IMG/VR virus record: IMGVR_UViG_3300034094_000020
Span: 1-36,426 of that record
Strand: one strand, 5' to 3'
Length of the DNA stretch: 36,426 nt
Source of the DNA: a virus
This document shows, one piece after another, positions 7,801 to 15,447 of the stretch (positions are counted from its first letter, which is position 1; each line of letters begins with the position of its first letter). The notes below the pieces were generated by a model, which had not been told where the DNA came from, did no database searches, and was given only the letters and a program-made list of their open reading frames with translations. A program made the translations under genes and the position numbers.

Positions 7801-8543
7801 GTGAGCGACAGCCCCCACTTGGCATTGAAGTAGCGAAACAGCGAGCCTCGCTCAGTGGCAGAAATCGCTCGGTTATAAAAGATCACTTCGCCTATCAAGC
7901 CGTTAAAAAACACGGCCGGCGAAGATGCCGTGCGTGCGCCAAGCGTCACGTTCTGCGCCTCAACGGCGGCCGAGCCGACGTTTGCGGTTCCGCTGGTGTT
8001 TGCGATTCTCCACTCCATCGAACTTCCGTTCCAGCTCAAAGCGAACATCAGACGAGTATTTTCTGGAAAAGTGCCGGCGGCTTGGTTTTGTGCTGTTCCG
8101 CGAATGGTTGTAGACAGCGATCCAGAGAGCGGAATAATTTGAAGCGTCCTCAGTGCGCCCGTGGCACTCGACTTCGCAAGCAGCGTGGTAGAGCCAGTAA
8201 TGCTGTTGCAAATAATAAACAGCGAGTATGCGTTTGCAGCCTCGGCCAGCAGATTGTTGCCGCCGATAGTCCCTGAGCCGAGGTCCATCCAATCGTTAGA
8301 GCCATCGAACGACAGGGCGGGCTTTGAGTTGATCCCGGTGGAGTTGAGTGCTGGCTGGCTGGCCCCAGAGGTCTGCGTGAACGCTTGACCTAGGCCGCTC
8401 TTGTCCCGCCACTCCGTCACGCCAGTGTCCAGCGTGTAGGTGCTTGAGTCCGTGGCGTCCCACCAGCCGCCCAGGTTGGCGAGCCGTCGCGGGTTAAAGC
8501 CGCCCGACGCAATCGGACGAAGCAATCTAGGCGACATTGGCAT
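7797..8543 (-). CDS. LamG/concanavalin-like jelly-roll protein, probable receptor-binding tail component
   Basis: 248 residues. After a short basic leader, GGWWDATDSSTYTLDTGVTEWRDKSG and PALSFDGSNDWMDLG begin a jelly-roll; the segment FNGLIGEVIFYNRAISATER is the characteristic end of LamG-like domains in phage adhesins. Carbohydrate binding at the cell surface is the family role. The start is at 8541-8543, or two codons later at 8537; the ribosome site is weak. It lies after the lysis-like genes and before the packaging genes. Confidence 0.8.
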   Translation of the reverse strand: MPMSPRLLRPIASGGFNPRRLANLGGWWDATDSSTYTLDTGVTEWRDKSGLGQAFTQTSGASQPALNSTGINSKPALSFDGSNDWMDLGSGTIGGNNLLAEAANAYSLFIICNSITGSTTLLAKSSATGALRTLQIIPLSGSLSTTIRGTAQNQAAGTFPENTRLMFALSWNGSSMEWRIANTSGTANVGSAAVEAQNVTLGARTASSPAVFFNGLIGEVIFYNRAISATERGSLFRYFNAKWGLSLT

Positions 8544-8577
8544 GGTTCAAACCGTCCGTACAGTTGGTGATGTGGCG

Positions 8578-8817
8578 TCACTCGGCTGGTGCGGCCTTTG
8601 GATGCTGCAACGCATACAAGAGCTTCGTCTGTTCGGTGATCGCGGTGGCAAGCTCTCGTTGCGTCTCGCGGACTTCTTTGAGCGTCAACCGATGCTCCTC
8701 GAGCAACGGCAGCAGCAAATCCTGCCGAATGAAAAACGCCAACGCCAACGCTACCAAGGTAGGGAAGCCCCAGCGCTCCAGAATGCTGAACAGCGTCTCC
8801 TTCGTCTCGGCCGTCAT
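8578..8817 (-). CDS. Small membrane protein with one TM helix and a coiled-coil tail (holin- or spanin-like candidate)
   Basis: 79 residues. After a short amphipathic N-terminus, GFPTLVALALAFFI forms a single membrane helix. The rest (LLEEHRLTLKEVRETQRELA) is a charged helix likely to form a coiled coil. This architecture occurs in phage hemolysin-XhlA-like and class III holin-like proteins. The ATGA overlap with the upstream gene (8814-8817) ties it to the cassette that includes the papain-like peptidase. Function is inferred. Confidence 0.65.
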   Translation of the reverse strand: MTAETKETLFSILERWGFPTLVALALAFFIRQDLLLPLLEEHRLTLKEVRETQRELATAITEQTKLLYALQHPKAAPAE

Positions 8818-9173
8818 CGCGTGAGCTCCTGCTTCCAGACGGCCATCAGTACGCGATTGCTACGGCGATCCAACCACCACTTGACAATCAACTGTACGAT
8901 CGCCGACGCCACGCCTTGCAGCACGAACACCCACCACACGCCGTACTCCTGGGCGTCCTCGCCGCTGGCGACTTGGTGGGCACGCTTGACGTTCTGCAGG
9001 ATCACGCCGGCCACAACCTGCCGCTCGTTGTCGTTCTCGGCGTGCTTGAGGAACTCGCCGGCCCAGTTCTCGACGGCCAACTGCACGAGGTCGTCGCACG
9101 CGGCACGGCCCACGAGGAACTTGCGCACGCCCAGGCGACGCCACACGTAGGTCTGAAGGTCGCGGATCGTCAC
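8814..9173 (-). CDS. Unknown protein with one C-terminal membrane helix
   Basis: 119 residues from a GTG start at 9171-9173 that overlaps the lipoprotein stop (GTGA). The first two thirds are soluble and helical (CDDLVQLAVENWAGEFLKHA). A strongly hydrophobic segment follows (WWVFVLQGVASAIVQLIV), flanked by basic residues (KWWLDRRSNR). No known domain is seen. In this position, between a lipoprotein and a holin-like protein, it could be an inner-membrane spanin or a holin partner. Confidence 0.65.
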   Translation of the reverse strand: MTIRDLQTYVWRRLGVRKFLVGRAACDDLVQLAVENWAGEFLKHAENDNERQVVAGVILQNVKRAHQVASGEDAQEYGVWWVFVLQGVASAIVQLIVKWWLDRRSNRVLMAVWKQELTR

Positions 9174-9460
9174 GGCTTGCAGCCCTCGACGCAGACGCTC
9201 TTCGGCACCTTCCCGGTGCCACCGCACGCGCCACATGAAACGACGACGCGGCCATCCGTGGGCAGCTTGCCCGTGCCGCTGCACGGTTCGCACTTGTCTC
9301 CCGGCTTCGGCCCCGGTGCAGGCGGGGGGGCCACTTCAGCACGCAACGCCATCACGGCCCGTGCCGTCTCGACTGCGAGGTCGGCCGAGATTGTCGGATC
9401 GTCGGGCAGCGTCGCCACGCAGCCAGCCATCACGACAACGAACACGAGTAGGAACCTCAC
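9170..9460 (-). CDS. Lipoprotein with a DnaJ-type CxxCxGxG zinc motif
   Basis: 96 residues. MRFLLVFVVVMAGC is a lipoprotein signal peptide with the lipobox MAGC. The mature part has a proline-rich stretch (APPPAPGPKPG) and then two CxxCxGxG motifs, CEPCSGTG and CGACGGTG, as in the cysteine-rich zinc domain of DnaJ. The start is GTG at 9458-9460, overlapping the peptidase stop. A short proline-rich lipoprotein beside a lysis enzyme recalls an outer-membrane spanin (Rz1 type). The zinc motif is not part of that family, so the role stays open. Confidence 0.75.
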   Translation of the reverse strand: MRFLLVFVVVMAGCVATLPDDPTISADLAVETARAVMALRAEVAPPPAPGPKPGDKCEPCSGTGKLPTDGRVVVSCGACGGTGKVPKSVCVEGCKP

Positions 9461-10383
9461 AGCACGTCTCCAGTCCAGTCAGGCAGTTGCGTGGGCTGGA
9501 AGCCCGAGTAGCCCGCGTAGACGTAGGAATCACGACCCGAGAGCATATTCGTGCACACGTCGGCGTCGATCCAAAACGAGCAGTTCCTCACGACGACGGG
9601 CATCGTCTCCGGGTAATGCTTGCCGACGGTGTTGCTATCACCCCATGAGTTAAAGCAAAGCAGGCCCGGACGCTTGCCCCATCTACAAGCTGCCAGGGTC
9701 ATACAATGCCACCAAACGCCGCCCGGCCGGCAGAAGCCATCCTCGTCGCGGGCCATGCTGAAGCCCTGGCCCGAACACACGACGACCGGATACCCGTTCT
9801 GGATCGCTGCGGCGGCTTCCTCAAACGTCGTGGCAAGCGTCGTCTCGCTGCACCGCCGCAGTTTCGCGTACGGCTCGAGCTCGTCGGGCACGCCCATGCG
9901 TCCCCAAGTGCGGTCCCTCTGCTGCTTGTCCGTCTCGGGGATCACCGTGCCGCCGTAGTCGATGCCGTAGTGCAGGGCACCGAAGTCGCGCACGCTCTTG
10001 GCCGCGTGGAAGCCCGTCGATCCGTCGCCGCCGTTGTTGACACGCTGCCCGCGAGCCTCGACACGGGAAAACCCGTACAGCGAAGCCTCCACCGTGCGGC
10101 CTCGCACCACCTCGGGCTCTTTGCGGTACACGACGTCGCACGCTGCCACGAAGTCCACCGCGAGAGACGCGCCCCAGCCGACGCACGAGCCGACGTTTCC
10201 CTGCGAGCCTCGCCGCCAGTTGGGCAGCACATTGAGCAGGGCGGGATACAGCATCACCTCGCGGCGATCGTCAGCCCGGAAGCCGGGAGCCGCTGACGCC
10301 AGCGTCGGGTGCGGCAGCGTCGCCACAAATGCCGCCGAACCCTCCGGGTCGGGCAAGTACCCAAAGGCGTGAGGATCGGCCAT
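9457..10383 (-). CDS. Papain-like cysteine peptidase (C1 type), candidate lysis enzyme
   Basis: 308 residues. The papain catalytic set is visible: Q61 and C67 in QGNVGSCVGWG (the same six-residue spacing as papain Q19/C25), H226 in WWHCMTL and N245 in FNSWGD. There is no signal peptide, so export would need a holin or the enzyme would be carried in the virion. It sits directly after a membrane protein and before a lipoprotein and two TM proteins, where an endolysin is expected; no glycan-cleaving enzyme is found in the window. The start ATG has GAGGTGAGCG upstream. Confidence 0.85.
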   Translation of the reverse strand: MADPHAFGYLPDPEGSAAFVATLPHPTLASAAPGFRADDRREVMLYPALLNVLPNWRRGSQGNVGSCVGWGASLAVDFVAACDVVYRKEPEVVRGRTVEASLYGFSRVEARGQRVNNGGDGSTGFHAAKSVRDFGALHYGIDYGGTVIPETDKQQRDRTWGRMGVPDELEPYAKLRRCSETTLATTFEEAAAAIQNGYPVVVCSGQGFSMARDEDGFCRPGGVWWHCMTLAACRWGKRPGLLCFNSWGDSNTVGKHYPETMPVVVRNCSFWIDADVCTNMLSGRDSYVYAGYSGFQPTQLPDWTGDVL

Positions 10384-10386
10384 CGC

Positions 10387-10992
10387 TCACCTCGTGCTGG
10401 CCCAGGCGATCGCTCGTGCCACCTCGGCGTAGCGGCTCCGCACGTCGGGCGTAACGGGCACGGCATCGAGGCCGAGTGCAGACCGCATGGCCGCCTCGAC
10501 GGCCTCCCTGAGCCCTGCCACGCTGCCAGGAGGCACGCCGCCGATGCGACGCCATGCGATGTCGAGGGCCGTCGTCGTCAGCACACGCAGCGAGGGTGTA
10601 TCAGTCAGCACCGCCACACTCGTCGCGCCCTCGGCCTCGACAACGAGAGCCGCCTTGCTCCAGGTCGCAGCCCACAACGCCCGCTTGTCAGCCGGCAGGC
10701 CCGCGAGGGCCGCACGAACGGGCTCGACGAGCCGCTGGGCCTCTGGTGACGGCGTCGGCACCGTGATGCTCGGGGCGACCGCCGGCACGGCGAGCGACGG
10801 CATCGGGATCTGGCCCCACGCCGCAGCGATCAAGAGGCCGGCTGCGGCGACTCGCCCGAGGATGGAGGCATGGCTGCGGGCGGCTTCGGTGGCCGTAGTG
10901 AGCCAGCCCAGGATGCTGTCCCGGTACGGGGCGGCCAGCAGAGCAACCGCCGCCACCACGGCGGCAGAGCGAATGAGGACTTCATCGTTCAT
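10387..10992 (-). CDS. Membrane protein upstream of the peptidase, holin candidate
   Basis: 201 residues. Two hydrophobic helices lie near the N-terminus, AAVVAAVALLAAP and VAAAGLLIAAAWG, with a short polar hairpin between them. A proline-rich linker (SLAVPAVAPSITVPTPSP) leads to a soluble helical domain of about 120 residues. The ATG at 10990-10992 shares one base with the stop of the gene before it. Two N-terminal helices immediately upstream of a signal-less peptidase fit a holin or an anchoring protein, but the large soluble tail is unusual for a holin. Confidence 0.65.
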   Translation of the reverse strand: MNDEVLIRSAAVVAAVALLAAPYRDSILGWLTTATEAARSHASILGRVAAAGLLIAAAWGQIPMPSLAVPAVAPSITVPTPSPEAQRLVEPVRAALAGLPADKRALWAATWSKAALVVEAEGATSVAVLTDTPSLRVLTTTALDIAWRRIGGVPPGSVAGLREAVEAAMRSALGLDAVPVTPDVRSRYAEVARAIAWASTR

Positions 10993-11291
10993 CACGCAAC
11001 GCCCGCTTGTAGAAGGCAGAACCGCACAAGGGCTTCGCCTTCCTTGGTCTTTGCCACGTCCGCCAGGAGCCGCACGAGTTGGTCGTCCGTCGTGGCGTCG
11101 GTCTTACTTGCAAGCCACTCGCACGCCTCGCCAACGATGAGCGATTTCTGGTAGGGATCGACCGTGTTCACAAACCGCTGGCCGTACGCCAGAAGCGGCG
11201 ACCACGTCTGCAGGAGTTTGATCGCCTGCCAGATGTTGAGCGTGTTGCCGTACTGCTGGGCCTCGGCCGCCGTCATCTCAAACTGGGGCAT
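10992..11291 (-). CDS. Hypothetical helical protein
   Basis: 99 residues with a strong ribosome site (AGGAGGA) before the ATG at 11289-11291. The sequence is helical (AEAQQYGNTLNIWQAIKLLQ; DDQLVRLLADVAKT) without membrane segments or catalytic motifs. It is translationally linked to the holin-like gene downstream. I do not recognise the family. Confidence 0.65.
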   Translation of the reverse strand: MPQFEMTAAEAQQYGNTLNIWQAIKLLQTWSPLLAYGQRFVNTVDPYQKSLIVGEACEWLASKTDATTDDQLVRLLADVAKTKEGEALVRFCLLQAGVA

Positions 11292-11302
11292 TGCGTGTCC
11301 TC

Positions 11303-11554
11303 CTAGTCAGATTGTGGCGGTTCGCCGTCGTCCCCTTGCAGCGATGGATTTACGGAATCGTTCACGTGCTCCCAGATCCAGTCGTAAAGTTCTTTGGCCT
11401 CCTCCCGCACTTCGCCCAACTCCATGCGGTACGGCTGCCGCCACGATTCTTCGTGATCCTTGAGAACCTTGCCGTCGCCGCTGGTCATGTAGGCGTACGT
11501 GTAGAGACGCCCGAACTCGATCACGATGCGTCGCTCGACATAGTCGCTGTCCAT
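11303..11554 (-). CDS. Small acidic hypothetical protein
   Basis: 83 residues; the ATG at 11552-11554 overlaps the TGA of the preceding gene by one base (TGATG). The composition is rich in Asp/Glu and aromatic residues (RLYTYAYMTSGDGKVL; EEAKELYDWIWEHV). No domain is recognised. Because translation is coupled in series with neighbours of unknown role, nothing can be said about its function. Confidence 0.6.
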   Translation of the reverse strand: MDSDYVERRIVIEFGRLYTYAYMTSGDGKVLKDHEESWRQPYRMELGEVREEAKELYDWIWEHVNDSVNPSLQGDDGEPPQSD

Positions 11555-11913
11555 CACCAGGGCTCCCCGTCGATTTCGTTGACGATGTCTCGCGCCTCGT
11601 CGGGGATTTCGACGTGCATCGTCGTGACGCTTCGCACCTTGGTCACGAGCCGCTCGTTGGCGGTTCGTTCGTCCCACTGGGCTTGGATCTTGAGGCAGGC
11701 CATGCGGATCTCGGTCGTCGTCGGGTCACGCTGACGCACCGGCTTGGCGCGCAGCCGGCGATCGTGACGCCGGGGCAGCGTCCACACTTCGGCCAGGCGG
11801 ATGACTTGGTCCCGCGTGATCGTCCAGCGTTCGCACAACGCCCGCATGGGCATGTGCGTGGCCCAGTCGGCCTTAAACGCCGCCACACTAATCGTTGCTG
11901 TGTTGCCCCGCAT
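11554..11913 (-). CDS. Predicted HTH DNA-binding protein
   Basis: 119 residues from the ATG at 11911-11913, which has GGAGG eight bases upstream. Residues 12-45 (WATHMPMRALCERWTITRDQ then VIRLAEVWTLPRR) read as a helix-turn-helix followed by a basic arm; the C-terminal part is acidic. It overlaps the end of the glycosyltransferase-like gene by 26 bases. It could be a regulator of the late genes that follow; that is inference. Confidence 0.6.
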   Translation of the reverse strand: MRGNTATISVAAFKADWATHMPMRALCERWTITRDQVIRLAEVWTLPRRHDRRLRAKPVRQRDPTTTEIRMACLKIQAQWDERTANERLVTKVRSVTTMHVEIPDEARDIVNEIDGEPW

Positions 11914-12796
11914 CGGCGGCCTCCGGCAGCCAGTGCATGATGCAGCGTTGCGACGGATTGATCGCCAGCGTGCGGCCCGTGGCCTTGGCAATGCTGTCGT
12001 GGAACGGCACGTGCTCGCAGTCGCTGCCGTCGTACGTGCCGGCGAGATAGTCAGCCGTGCGGTAGATAGCCAACCCGCCAAACGCCGAGCACACCGGCAC
12101 CGGCGGCGATCCCACGGGGGGCAGCCAGGTGTATTTCCAGTTGCCCTGGTTAGCCAGGAAGTCATCGAACGTCGAATTGAGCCGCAATGCCCAGCAGTCG
12201 TAGTGCGCCCAAGTCGGGCCGTCGCCCCAGTTGTGCTGAAACAGCGACACGCTAGCCATGCCGTAGGCGCTCGGCATGAGCAACAGCCACGCCAGTCCCG
12301 TGAGTGCCCCGTCGTGCGTCCAGCCGCCCCACGAGTCCCAGTCAATCGCCACGACGTAGTCGGCGTCGGCCGCGTTCTCTCGCACCCAGGTCTGGCACGC
12401 CGTGCGGTGGGCAGCCATGGCGACGGTGCGACGGCCGGCAAACTCGGCACCGAACTGCTTATGACCGAGACGCTGACTCGTGAACGTGGCGTGCGGGTTG
12501 TCGTTGCAGAAGTCCAAAAGCAGCTGGTCCGTCTCGTCCTCGTTGTCGTTCGTCTCGATGTGCAGCCACCATTGCTGCGCCGCTTCGGCAAGCCGGGCGA
12601 ACCGCACGAGGTTGCCGTACAGCTGGGGAGCACAGTTGCGGGCCAGGCCCACAAAGGCGACGCGGCTCCGGGCCAACTCGGCCAGCCCTTGCGTGACGCA
12701 TTGGTCAAACGCCGGGCGAAACGCCGGCATCGGCTTGAGCAACAATTCCGGCATGGACTTGCTCGCCCACCCGGACGCTTCGGGCGTCACGACCAT
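11888..12796 (-). CDS. Glycosyltransferase-like protein (GT-A type)
   Basis: About 302 residues from the ATG at 12794-12796 (AGAGGT upstream; a GTG four codons earlier is possible). The opening SRVAFVGLARNCAPQLYGNL, the nucleotide-sugar-site-like ADYVVAIDWDSWGGW and the later CSAFGGLAIYR with HVPFHDSI resemble mannosyltransferase-type enzymes of the GT-A superfamily. It is adjacent to a clear GT2 enzyme. Targets may be virion proteins or host surface glycans. The superfamily call is moderately sure; the specificity is unknown. Confidence 0.7.
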   Translation of the reverse strand: MVVTPEASGWASKSMPELLLKPMPAFRPAFDQCVTQGLAELARSRVAFVGLARNCAPQLYGNLVRFARLAEAAQQWWLHIETNDNEDETDQLLLDFCNDNPHATFTSQRLGHKQFGAEFAGRRTVAMAAHRTACQTWVRENAADADYVVAIDWDSWGGWTHDGALTGLAWLLLMPSAYGMASVSLFQHNWGDGPTWAHYDCWALRLNSTFDDFLANQGNWKYTWLPPVGSPPVPVCSAFGGLAIYRTADYLAGTYDGSDCEHVPFHDSIAKATGRTLAINPSQRCIMHWLPEAADAGQHSND

Positions 12797-13545
12797 TGGA
12801 CGTGGCACCTCTTGTGGCCGAGGGCCCTAGCCGTCGCATCAGGCAGGCCCACCCTGTACATAAACTCCCGGCAGGCAGCGCCCCATCGCTTGATGTCGTC
12901 GGGCTTTCGCACGTTGTCCCGACCGTAGCTTGAATCCGTCATCGTGTACGCAGCACCCACCATGGGCAGCAGGACGCACCCGAACATGCAGGCGGCCGTG
13001 GCGTAGCCGATCGAGTCCATGTGCGGCCCGAGCTCGTGCCAGCCGTGACGCCAGAGCCATTCGGCCACGTCACGCCGCAGGCTCGAGCCGATGCCCGTCT
13101 CGGTGGCGTTTCGGTCGCTTCTCATGCGAGCGTTCATTTCCTCTGGCGTGAGCGTGATGGTCGTCTTTACGTCCTGCGACACAGGCAGCAAAAAGTTGCC
13201 GGCCTCGTCTACCACGTCGTAATCGCTGAACACCACGCCGGCGTCGGCGTGCTCTCGGACGGCGTCTACGAATCCCGGACGCAGAACGTCGTCGGCTCCC
13301 ATGCCGATGATGTGCTCGCATCTCGACGCCTCGTACACCACACGCATCGCAGCCAGATGGCAGCGGCTTTTCATCGGCCAGCGCCAAACGTGGATATGCA
13401 ATGGCACCCGAGCAAGCACCGCGCCAGTTTCGTCTGTGCTGGCGTCGTCAATAACGTGAATTTCGTCAGCCCCGGCAGCGGACTCAATCGCCCGCCCCAG
13501 CGTAGGGGCCATGTTGCGGCTGGGAATGACGACGGCCACGCTCAT
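12787..13545 (-). CDS. Family 2 glycosyltransferase
   Basis: 252 residues starting MSVAVVIPSRNMAPTLGRAI, the standard N-terminus of GT2 enzymes, followed by EIHVIDDASTDETGAVL and the metal-site region HIIGMGADDVLRPGF with VVFSDYDVVDE. It would transfer a sugar from a nucleotide donor; no membrane helix is present, so it acts in the cytoplasm. The ATG at 13543-13545 has GAGGG upstream; an ATG seven codons earlier overlaps the homing endonuclease gene. It forms a pair with the next gene. Confidence 0.88.
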   Translation of the reverse strand: MSVAVVIPSRNMAPTLGRAIESAAGADEIHVIDDASTDETGAVLARVPLHIHVWRWPMKSRCHLAAMRVVYEASRCEHIIGMGADDVLRPGFVDAVREHADAGVVFSDYDVVDEAGNFLLPVSQDVKTTITLTPEEMNARMRSDRNATETGIGSSLRRDVAEWLWRHGWHELGPHMDSIGYATAACMFGCVLLPMVGAAYTMTDSSYGRDNVRKPDDIKRWGAACREFMYRVGLPDATARALGHKRCHVQWS

Positions 13546-13558
13546 AACACCCTCACCG

Positions 13559-14515
13559 TCACTCATGTTCCCAGTTTGGAATCACGGACGACACTTGCCT
13601 CGCGATCGACCGATAACTTGCTTGGTCAATAACCACCAACTTTTGGGCGGGATAGAACTTTGCGAAACGCTTTAGCTTTCCACGACTGGCTGAGTCCATC
13701 CAACCTTTGACTTCGTGAAAAGCGACGGTGCCGTCTGTCTCGAAGACCTTAAAATCTGGCTTGTATGTGTATGGGCCGCGACTAACACCCTCAAACCGAA
13801 ACGTCAGCGGCTCGTACTCCCAGGCAGCTATATCTCCGCGTGCCTCAAGCCATTTGAGGTAGCGTGCATAGTTGGCTTCCCATCGACTTCGGACAAATAT
13901 GCCGAGGTCTTCGCGCACGCCGCGTCGGCATCTGCTGTAGACATTACGACCTTTGTTTATCGCTTGAACTGGAGATGCGGTTCCGTATCGCTCGAGGTTT
14001 GTGGCGATGGTTTTCTTGCGGCGAATCTCTAGCAGCATCGGACGACTTCGCACGTGCTCCCAATGCTCCGCAGACATCTTGCCGAGCTTTTTTCTTGTCT
14101 CTGGCGAGTGCTTCAGGCCGAGCGCACCACGCGGATGGCCGTGCTCGGCAAGGTGCCGCTTTTGTCGCTCGGACATAATCTTTCGCGACTCGTCGAGGGC
14201 GACAGGCCGTGCCATTTTTGTTAGACCCAGTGTGCGAGCCTTGCGGCACACATTCCCCTTTTCGCGCCCGAGTTCCTTTGCAAGAACGTCGAGCCTGAGT
14301 GTGTCTTTCGCGTGGCCGCCTGGCCTGACATACCAAGCGATCAGCTTGGCTATCTCGGCATCCGTCCAGCGGTCGTCGCGCTTAATCCAGCCGTTGTCGC
14401 TGCAAGCATTTCTGACCGCATGATGGCTCGCGCCAATCATGTCGGCGATCTGCTTGTGCGTGTGAGTCAGGTAATGGTCCCTGACTATTTCCAACTGCTT
14501 TTTCGTAATTGGCAT
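13559..14515 (-). CDS. Composite homing endonuclease: HTH + NUMOD3-like + PD-(D/E)XK nuclease
   Basis: 318 residues. Residues 1-100 hold two HTH-like segments (KQIADMIGASHHAVRNACSD; LAKELGREKGNVCRKARTL). Residues 113-155 contain NUMOD3-like DNA-binding sequence (LGLKHSPETRKKLGKMSAEHW). Residues 205-290 are a PD-(D/E)XK nuclease with RWEANYARYL, YKPDF (D254) and HEVKG (E268, K270). The gene is visibly lower in GC than its neighbours and overlaps the 3' end of the protease gene by 31 bases. It is most likely a free-standing homing endonuclease inserted between the protease and glycosyltransferase genes. Confidence 0.85.
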   Translation of the reverse strand: MPITKKQLEIVRDHYLTHTHKQIADMIGASHHAVRNACSDNGWIKRDDRWTDAEIAKLIAWYVRPGGHAKDTLRLDVLAKELGREKGNVCRKARTLGLTKMARPVALDESRKIMSERQKRHLAEHGHPRGALGLKHSPETRKKLGKMSAEHWEHVRSRPMLLEIRRKKTIATNLERYGTASPVQAINKGRNVYSRCRRGVREDLGIFVRSRWEANYARYLKWLEARGDIAAWEYEPLTFRFEGVSRGPYTYKPDFKVFETDGTVAFHEVKGWMDSASRGKLKRFAKFYPAQKLVVIDQASYRSIARQVSSVIPNWEHE

Positions 14516-15279
14516 GCCACGACGCTACAAGGCACGTCAAACTCTTCGCCCATCACGTCGTGGAACCAATCGTGGTACAGCGACACCCGCGTGTGGGCCG
14601 ATTCCTCGCCTACCCGTGAGCGTGTCCTCGTGCCGTCCACGTCCTTCATCGTGAAACTGTTGATGCCGGCCAGGCGTCCAGCCACGAACAGCGGGCCACC
14701 GGAGTCACCCGGCGCGATGCAGTACGGCAGCGGCGATCCACCACGCATGGCCGGCAGCACGATGCAGCCGCGCTCAAATCGCACGATCCGCCCAGTGCCT
14801 GCCCGCAAGGCCCCGTCGCCGTGCGTGTGGCCCGTTGAGAGCCGGCCGGTGAGTCCGTAGCCGGCGACGCTGACGACGGCTCCTATGGCCTCCTGGCCGC
14901 TTGAGAGAGGCGGATACCACGCAAGGCCGAATGACCGGTCCACCCGCACGAGGGCCAAGTCGTGCCAGCCGTAGTTGCCGTCGGTGTACTCGCGGTGCGG
15001 GAAGATCCGCTCGATTCGCCGGATGCCCGTGGACGCATGCACGAGGCCGTGGGCGTAGTCCTCGACGACGTGGGCCGCCGTCAATGCCCAATGGTCTGCG
15101 ATCAGCACGCAGCTGCCGGCTGGCGTCGTCCCGTCGGGCAGCACGCCGATGATGCGGGCGGTGTATGGCGCGAAGCCGCGAGCGTAGGCGAGGTAGCGGG
15201 CGTCGGGGATGGCGTCGTCGGTCGTGCCCGCAAAGGCCGACGACGCCCAGCACAGGATGAAAAGCCCCAGTGCCCGCAT
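14485..15279 (-). CDS. Secreted trypsin-like serine protease (S1 family)
   Basis: 264 residues. MRALGLFILCWASSAFA is a Sec signal peptide with a likely AFA/G cleavage site. The catalytic triad is complete: H70 in ALTAAHV, D107 in HDLALVRV and S193 in APGDSGGP. The product should therefore be active in the periplasm or outside the cell. The last 25 residues lie beyond the usual end of the fold and overlap the homing endonuclease start, so the tail may have been rewritten by that insertion. A near-perfect hairpin abuts the start codon. Confidence 0.9.
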   Translation of the reverse strand: MRALGLFILCWASSAFAGTTDDAIPDARYLAYARGFAPYTARIIGVLPDGTTPAGSCVLIADHWALTAAHVVEDYAHGLVHASTGIRRIERIFPHREYTDGNYGWHDLALVRVDRSFGLAWYPPLSSGQEAIGAVVSVAGYGLTGRLSTGHTHGDGALRAGTGRIVRFERGCIVLPAMRGGSPLPYCIAPGDSGGPLFVAGRLAGINSFTMKDVDGTRTRSRVGEESAHTRVSLYHDWFHDVMGEEFDVPCSVVACQLRKSSWK

Positions 15280-15282
15280 GCG

Positions 15283-15309
15283 CCCACTTTCCCACAGTGG
15301 GATAGTGGG
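15283..15309 (-). promoter_or_regulatory. 27-bp near-perfect palindrome abutting the protease start
   Basis: The arms CCCACTTTCCCAC and GTGGGATAGTGGG are complementary over 13 positions with one mismatch and a single central base. On the minus-strand transcript the 3' arm contains the only purine-rich ribosome-site candidate (GGGAAAG), three bases from the ATG. A folded mRNA would hide the start; alternatively it is an operator for a dimeric regulator. Confidence 0.6.
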
Positions 15310-15447
15310 CTTGCAGCGGGTGTGGCCGCGTTATCGTGCCGCGTAATCGCGGCTCGCATCGTCGTGCGGCCGAGCGGTGCAAATCGGCGGGGCGTTATCC
15401 GGCGGCAGGGCGATTAGCCGGGGCCGTTGAATCAGTGGTTCTCTCCA
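15310..15447. other. Intergenic region between methyltransferase and protease
   Basis: About 140 GC-rich bases without a supported gene. A small hairpin (AGTGG at 15435, CCACT at 15446) covers the methyltransferase stop and has no T-run. The octamer GATAACGC (minus strand) occurs twice, near 15335 and 15400. I cannot point to a convincing promoter, although the start of the middle/late operon would be expected here. Confidence 0.4.
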
